A stretch of DNA of 64,000 bases from Amycolatopsis sp. CA-128772 (GTDB taxonomy: Bacteria > Actinomycetota > Actinomycetes > Mycobacteriales > Pseudonocardiaceae), in NCBI RefSeq assembly GCF_002904295.1, contig NZ_PPHG01000075.1, positions 186,001 through 250,000 on the forward strand. Direction: 5' to 3'. The notes below the pieces were generated by a model. That model made no database searches. It saw only the letters and a program-made list of their open reading frames with translations, and was not told where the DNA came from. The position numbers were made by a program, and so were the translations under genes. Positions 59,830 to 64,000 of the stretch are shown here, one piece after another (position 1 is the first letter of the stretch; each line of letters begins with the position of its first letter).

Positions 59830-60684
59830 TCAGGACAGCCGGCGCTGGTGGCGCTCGATCCGCCCCGCCACCACGGCTTCCGCGACCGCCGCCGCCTCGG
59901 CCGTCGGCAGCTGCAGGGCGCCGTGCTCCGCGGTGATCGTCACGACGGTCGGGAAAATCCGGCGCACCAGGTCCGGGCCGCCCGATGCGGTGTCGTCGTC
60001 CGCCGCGTCGTACAGGGCCTCCACCGCCGCGCGGACCGCGCCCTCGGCGTCGGCGTCCGGGTCGTGCAGCTTCTTCAACGCCGACTTCGCGAACAGGGAA
60101 CCCGAACCGATGCTCGCGTACCCGCCGTTCTCCTCGTAGCGGCCGCCCGCGGCGTCGTACGAGACGATCCGGCCCGCGTGCTTCGCGTCCTCGGCCTCCA
60201 GGTCGTACCCCACGAACAACGGGATCGCCGCCAGCCCGGCCATCGCCATCTCGAGGTTCGCCTTGACCATCCCGGCCAGCTTGTTCGTCTTGCCGTCCAG
60301 CGACAGCGAAACGCCCTCGATCTTCTCGTAGTGCGCCAGCTCGACCGCGTACAGCCGCACCATCTCCACGGCCAGCCCCGCGGTCCCCGCGATGCCCACC
60401 GCCGAATACTCGTCGGTGACGTGCACCTTCTCCATGTCGCGGCTCGCGATCAGGTTCCCCGACGTCGCCCGCCGGTCACCGGCGATCAGCACCCCGCTCG
60501 CGAAGGTGCACGCGACGATCGTCGTCCCGTGCGGCACGCCCAGCTCCGCCGCACCGGCCGCCACCCGGCGCTGGGGGAGCAACTCCGGCGCCTGCGCACG
60601 CAGGAAGTCCGAAAACGACGACGTGGCCGACGAAAAGTAGGCCCCGGGCAGCGCGGGACCCGAGATGCCCCTGGTGTTGTCCAT
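59830..60684 (-). CDS. prcB: Proteasome beta subunit PrcB
   Basis: 284 residues from ATG 60684. A 53-residue propeptide ends VPHG, followed by Thr54 in TTIVACTFASGVLIAGDRRA (nucleophile and Asp/Lys catalytic set, Lys in EKVHVTDEYSAVG). Autocleavage exposes Thr54. Forms the inner rings of the core with PrcA. 55 bases from prcA, cotranscribed. Confidence 0.97.
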   Translation of the reverse strand: MDNTRGISGPALPGAYFSSATSSFSDFLRAQAPELLPQRRVAAGAAELGVPHGTTIVACTFASGVLIAGDRRATSGNLIASRDMEKVHVTDEYSAVGIAGTAGLAVEMVRLYAVELAHYEKIEGVSLSLDGKTNKLAGMVKANLEMAMAGLAAIPLFVGYDLEAEDAKHAGRIVSYDAAGGRYEENGGYASIGSGSLFAKSALKKLHDPDADAEGAVRAAVEALYDAADDDTASGGPDLVRRIFPTVVTITAEHGALQLPTAEAAAVAEAVVAGRIERHQRRLS

Positions 60685-60798
60685 ACGTGCTCAAAGATCC
60701 CATCTGTGCGGGCCGGAGCCCCGCGCGCGCCAAGGACGCCACGCGGAACCCCGGCCGCCGGCTGAACGGTCGGCAAGGGCGCAGTGCCCTCCGAGCGG

Positions 60799-60993
60799 CT
60801 ATTCGCCGCCCTTCTGCACGTAGGCCCGGACGAAGTCCTCGGCGTTCTCCTCGAGCACGTCGTCGATCTCGTCGAGGATCGTGTCCACGTCCTCGCCGAG
60901 CTTCTCGCGCCGCTCCTGACCCGCCGCGCCGGTGTCCTCGAACTCCTCGTCGGAGTCACCACCGCCGTGCTTTTCGATCTTTTCCTGGGCCAT
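60799..60993 (-). CDS. pup: Prokaryotic ubiquitin-like protein Pup, ending Gly-Gly-Glu
   Basis: 64 residues from ATG 60993. Acidic, disordered, with the conserved TILDEIDDVLEENAEDFVRA and YVQKGGE. The last codons read GGC GGC GAA TAG, so Pup ends in Glu and is directly usable by PafA without deamidation of a terminal Gln. Gene lies between dop and prcB. Confidence 0.97.
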   Translation of the reverse strand: MAQEKIEKHGGGDSDEEFEDTGAAGQERREKLGEDVDTILDEIDDVLEENAEDFVRAYVQKGGE

Positions 60994-61079
60994 CTCGCCT
61001 CCCGGTGTGGCTGATGTTTCCTAGCCTACCCAGCGGCCCCGACATTCGGGGTCACGCCGCGATCGCTGGTGCGTCCCGC

Positions 61080-62582
61080 CTAGTCCGAACCGGTGAGGGC
61101 CTCCACGAGCTCCTCCGCCGTCGCCGCGTTGTCCAGCAGCTTGCCGACGTGCGCCTTCGTCCCCCGCAGCGGCTCCAAAGTCGGGATCCGCACCAGCGAC
61201 TCCTTGCCCACGTCGAAGATGACCGAATCCCACGACGCCGCCGCGATCGAGGTCGCGTACTTCTCCAGCGCCCGGCCCCGGAAGTAGGCCCGCGTGTCCG
61301 ACGGCGGCGTCGTCACCGCGGCCAGCACCTCCTCCTCCGTGACTAGCCGCTTCATCGAGCCGCGCGTCACGAGCCGGTTGTACAGGCCCTTCGCCAGCCG
61401 GACGTCCGAATACTGCAGGTCCACCAGCCGCAGCCGCGGGGCGCCCCAGGCCAGGCTGTCCCGCTGGCGGTAGCCCTCCAGCAGCCGCAGCTTCGCCGGC
61501 CAGTCCAGCCGGTCCGCGCACTCCTGCGGGTCCCGCGCCAGTGCGTCCAGCACCTCGCCCCAGACCCGCAGGACCTCCTTCGACGCCTGGTCCGCGCCCG
61601 TGCGCTCCAGGTTCTGCGAAGCGATCTCGTGGTAGGCGAACTGCAGGTCCAGGCCGGTGTACTTCTTCCCGTTCGCCAGCGCGACCTGCTTCTTCAGCGT
61701 CGGGTCGTGGCTGATCTGGTGGACCGCCTTGACCGGCTCGTCCAGCTTCAGGTCGTCGAACCGGATGCCCGACTCGATCAGGTCCAGCACCAGCGCCGTC
61801 GTCCCGACCTTCAGGTACGTCGAGTACTCCGACATGTTCGCGTCGCCGATGATGACGTGCAGCCGGCGGTACTTGTCCGCGTCCGCGTGCGGCTCGTCGC
61901 GGGTGTTGATGATCCCGCGCTTGAGCGTGGTCTCCAGGCCGACCTCGACCTCGATGTAGTCCGCACGCTGGGAGAGCTGGAACCCGGCCTCTTCACTCTG
62001 CTGGCCGATCCCGACCCGGCCCGACCCGGTCACCACCTGCCGCGACACGAAGAACGGCGTCAGCCCGGCGATGATCGCGGTGAACGGCGTCGAGCGCGCG
62101 CACAGGTAGTTCTCGTGCGTGCCGTAGCTCGCACCCTTGCCGTCGACGTTGTTCTTGTACAGCTGCAGCTGCGGCTGGCCCGGGACGGACGCGGCCTTCA
62201 TCGCCGCCTCCTCCATCACCCGCTCGCCCGCCTTGTCCCAGATGACCGCGTCGCGCGCGTTCGTCACCTCGGGCGCCGAGTACTCCGGGTGCGCATGGTC
62301 GACGTACAGCCGCGCCCCGTTGGTCAGGATGACGTTCGCCGCGCCCAGGTCCTCGACGTCCGGGTCGTGGCCCGGCCCGCCCGGGCCGGTCAGGTCGAAC
62401 CCGCGCGCGTCGCGCAGCGGGGACTCCACCTCGTAGTCCCACCGCGCCCGCCGGGCGCGCGGGATGTCGGCCGCCGCCGCGTAGGCCAGCACGACCTGGG
62501 TGGAGGTGAGTACCGGGTTCGCCGTCGCGTCGCCCGGCACGGAGATGCCGTACTCGACTTCGGTTCCCATGATCCGCCGCAT
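61080..62582 (-). CDS. dop: Dop, depupylase/Pup deamidase
   Basis: 500 residues from ATG 62582. RRIMGTEVEYGISVPGDATA with the catalytic-type Glu/Asp set, ARLYVDHAHPEYSAPEVTNA, LQLYKNNVDGKGASYGTHEN and INTRDEPHADADKYRRLHVI. Related to PafA but with the Dop-specific loop region about residues 40-80 (RARRARWDYEVESPLRDARG). Removes Pup from targets. Deamidation is unnecessary here because Pup already ends in Glu. Confidence 0.96.
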   Translation of the reverse strand: MRRIMGTEVEYGISVPGDATANPVLTSTQVVLAYAAAADIPRARRARWDYEVESPLRDARGFDLTGPGGPGHDPDVEDLGAANVILTNGARLYVDHAHPEYSAPEVTNARDAVIWDKAGERVMEEAAMKAASVPGQPQLQLYKNNVDGKGASYGTHENYLCARSTPFTAIIAGLTPFFVSRQVVTGSGRVGIGQQSEEAGFQLSQRADYIEVEVGLETTLKRGIINTRDEPHADADKYRRLHVIIGDANMSEYSTYLKVGTTALVLDLIESGIRFDDLKLDEPVKAVHQISHDPTLKKQVALANGKKYTGLDLQFAYHEIASQNLERTGADQASKEVLRVWGEVLDALARDPQECADRLDWPAKLRLLEGYRQRDSLAWGAPRLRLVDLQYSDVRLAKGLYNRLVTRGSMKRLVTEEEVLAAVTTPPSDTRAYFRGRALEKYATSIAAASWDSVIFDVGKESLVRIPTLEPLRGTKAHVGKLLDNAATAEELVEALTGSD

Positions 62583-62623
62583 GTCACCACCCTACGGGGT
62601 CGCCCTAGTGGAACGATGCACCC

Positions 62624-63142
62624 ATGCCAGGCAGTGACGAACTCGTTGCCCTCTATGACCAGGCCGGCGCGGCCGTCGGCACCACGACCCGCGCGCGCGT
62701 CCGCGCCGAGGGGCTGTGGCACGCCGCCGGCGTCGTCCTGGTCCGTTCGGGTGACGGAACCGCGGTCTACGTGCACCTCCGCACCCCCGGCAAGGACGTC
62801 TTCCCCTCGACCTGGGACTGCTGGGCCGGCGGGGTGGTCGCCGCCGGCGAGACACCGGCCGAGTGCGCGCGCCGCGAACTCGCCGAAGAACTCGGCGTCC
62901 AGGGGGTGGAACTCCTCCCCCGGTTCACCAAGGTCTACGACGACGGCCGCAACCGCTGCCACAACTTCGCCTTCGAGGTCCGCTGGGACGGGCCGATCCG
63001 CCACCAGGCCGAGGAGATCGTCGAAGGTCGCTGGATCCCGCTGGACGAGCTCCGCGCCTGGGTCGACGACCCGGCCCCCGCCCAGCCCTTCATCCCCGAC
63101 GGCCGCGAAGGCGTCCAGGAGTGGTTCCGCCGTTACGGCTGA
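62624..63142 (+). CDS. Nudix hydrolase
   Basis: 172 residues from ATG 62624. The Nudix box is complete: GGVVAAGETPAECARRELAE followed by ELGV. Preceded by VYVHLRTPGKDVFPSTWDCW, typical of the isopentenyl-diphosphate-isomerase-like or YfcD subgroup. Substrate unknown. Divergent from dop by 41 bases; 3' end overlaps the lipoprotein gene by 10 bases. Confidence 0.9.
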   Translation: MPGSDELVALYDQAGAAVGTTTRARVRAEGLWHAAGVVLVRSGDGTAVYVHLRTPGKDVFPSTWDCWAGGVVAAGETPAECARRELAEELGVQGVELLPRFTKVYDDGRNRCHNFAFEVRWDGPIRHQAEEIVEGRWIPLDELRAWVDDPAPAQPFIPDGREGVQEWFRRYG

Positions 63143-63753
63143 GCGGTCAGCTTCGCCGTCATCGCGGGCAGCAGCCGCTTCGCCGCGTCCACCGCGCGGG
63201 TCCCGGTGCTCGCCGAGACCGTCAGCTCGGACACGAGCCTGCCCTTGGCCAGCAGCACCGTGCAGGTCCGGCCGTCGCACCAGGCCTGCTGCCGCTCGAC
63301 CCCGGGCTGCACGGGAACGCTGACCGCCTTGCCCGCACACTCGTTCGCCGCGAGGGCCCGGGCGGCCGATCCGTCCGGGAACACCACGACGCGGTGGCTC
63401 AGCACCGACCCGCTGGAGTAGCGCCAGGTCGCGGTCCGGCTGCCCGCCGACGGCCCGTCCGCCAGGCACCCCGAAGCCTCGCCCGAGCCCGGCTGCACGC
63501 CTTCTCCGGCGACGTCGGCGTCCGACAGCAGCGCCTGCCCGGCGAGCCGGCCGGCGTCGGGCACGACCGGGGGCGGCGCGGCCGGAGCCGCCTTCGCGGG
63601 ACTCACCGGGGCCTCCGAGGTCGGCGGGACCGCCGAGGACGTGGGCGCCGGATCGTCGTAGTACGTCTCGAGGTTGTTCGGGTCGGGCCCGTCGCAGGCC
63701 GTGAGGCCGACCAACGCGACCGCGGCCAACGCGATCGCCTGCCGATGACGCAC
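63133..63753 (-). CDS. Secreted lipoprotein of unknown function
   Basis: 206 residues from GTG 63753, with AGGAGG upstream. Lipobox ALVGLTAC gives lipidated Cys20. A Pro/Ala/Ser linker (about 35-65) precedes a domain with GSEASGCLAD-like Cys positions and ERQQAWCDGRTCTVLLAKGR, suggesting a disulfide. Resembles the DUF3558-like or sensor-type actinobacterial lipoproteins only loosely. Confidence 0.78.
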   Translation of the reverse strand: MRHRQAIALAAVALVGLTACDGPDPNNLETYYDDPAPTSSAVPPTSEAPVSPAKAAPAAPPPVVPDAGRLAGQALLSDADVAGEGVQPGSGEASGCLADGPSAGSRTATWRYSSGSVLSHRVVVFPDGSAARALAANECAGKAVSVPVQPGVERQQAWCDGRTCTVLLAKGRLVSELTVSASTGTRAVDAAKRLLPAMTAKLTAQP

Positions 63754-63806
63754 CTGCTCCGGCCTCCTGTCGTCCGTGACGTGCCTGGGAAGGGTAGTGC
63801 AGCCGC

Positions 63807-64000
63807 TCAGTCCCACTCCAACGAGGACCGGTGTCGCCAGTACGCCCCGGGGTCCTCGGCCGGCGCGGCCAGTGACTCCCGTTCTTCCGCGGTCAGGTCC
63901 AGCCTGGCGGCCCGCAGGTTCGCCGCCAGCTGCGCCGGGCTCGCCGGGCCGATCACCGCCCGGTCCACCCAGTCGTTGGCCAGCACCGCGGCCACCGCGA
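63807..64000 (-). CDS. Aldo/keto reductase, C-terminal part
   Basis: Only the last about 64 residues are visible. VAAVLANDWVDRAVIGPASP and QLAANLRAARLDLTAEERES match the end of aldo/keto reductases (NADPH-binding GPASPAQL segment). The start lies beyond the window. Confidence 0.8.
   Translation of the reverse strand, partial: AVAAVLANDWVDRAVIGPASPAQLAANLRAARLDLTAEERESLAAPAEDPGAYWRHRSSLEWD

Noticed and set aside
1..64000. tRNA, rRNA, riboswitches, insertion sequences or attachment sites
   Set aside because: I looked for cloverleaf-like GGTTC-type loops, ribosomal RNA segments, transposase motifs and long direct repeats by eye and saw none. A dedicated covariance-model search would be decisive.

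Overview
The window is high-GC actinobacterial chromosome, most likely Amycolatopsis or a close relative in the Pseudonocardiales. Three things point there: strong GC bias at third codon positions, GTG/TTG starts with GGAGG-type ribosome sites, and a complete Pup-proteasome region in mycobacterial order (dop-pup-prcB-prcA ... pafA ... pafB-pafC-tatA-tatC ... helY ... 5'-3' exonuclease, Xaa-Pro peptidase). No rRNA, tRNA, CRISPR array, integrase or insertion sequence was seen. The genus is an inference; only the sequence was available.

Layout. (1) 1-8537, minus strand: four translationally coupled genes encoding a zinc-metallopeptidase-like protein, a CHAT caspase-like protease joined to a degenerate NTPase domain, a 1519-residue STAND-type NTPase with a membrane hairpin, and an unrecognised partial protein cut by the window edge. 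This is the best candidate for an undescribed system, plausibly a conflict or programmed-death module. (2) 8632-11604: a secreted beta-helix protein and a very unusual secreted His/Asp-rich repeat protein. (3) 11666-18508: a catabolic region with an amidohydrolase, an IclR regulator, a CoA-transferase, a citrate-synthase-like lyase, an intradiol dioxygenase and a frameshifted MDR oxidoreductase. Two copies of the same inverted repeat lie in the two promoter regions. (4) 18369-21991: a small secreted peptide and a three-gene membrane operon carrying a solute-binding/VWA lipoprotein. (5) 22028-24569: an AhpD-like protein and a GH18 chitinase preceded by DasR-type sites. (6) 24691-28659: an ABC exporter of the MacB/FtsX type with two ATPases. 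(7) 28756-35867: small metabolic and regulatory genes, including a head-to-head azoreductase/TetR pair that has apparently lost both 5' ends, an SGNH hydrolase, a HxlR/MFS pair, and a MazF-like toxin-antitoxin pair lying against the MFS 3' end.

(8) 35913-63142: the conserved block. It holds Lrp and Xaa-Pro peptidase, the 5'-3' exonuclease, two Eis-like acetyltransferases (each frameshifted), a DUF4333-type membrane protein, HelY helicase, diacylglycerol kinase, TatC/TatA, PafC/PafB, PafA, proteasome alpha and beta subunits, Pup and Dop. PafA ligates Pup to target lysines, Dop removes it (and deamidates it in species that need this), and PrcA/PrcB degrade tagged proteins. The proteasomal ATPase (Mpa/ARC) is not in the window and would be expected just beyond its right side. 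PafB/PafC are the WYL regulators of the mycobacterial DNA-damage response. TatA/TatC form the twin-arginine translocase. Interleaved are a quinone reductase with a DUF24/QorR-like regulator, a PAP2-diacylglycerol kinase fusion, an antigen-85-like esterase and a methyltransferase. (9) 62624-64000: Nudix hydrolase, a lipoprotein and the 3' end of an aldo/keto reductase.

At least four single-base frameshifts occur in otherwise intact genes (MDR at about 17624 and 18117, Eis-like genes at about 39860 and 41204). Each is repaired by adding one base, so sequencing error should be excluded before calling them pseudogenes. Mirrored intergenic repeat arrays occur at 33585-33720 and 37637-37794, and a different inverted repeat at 51729-51817.
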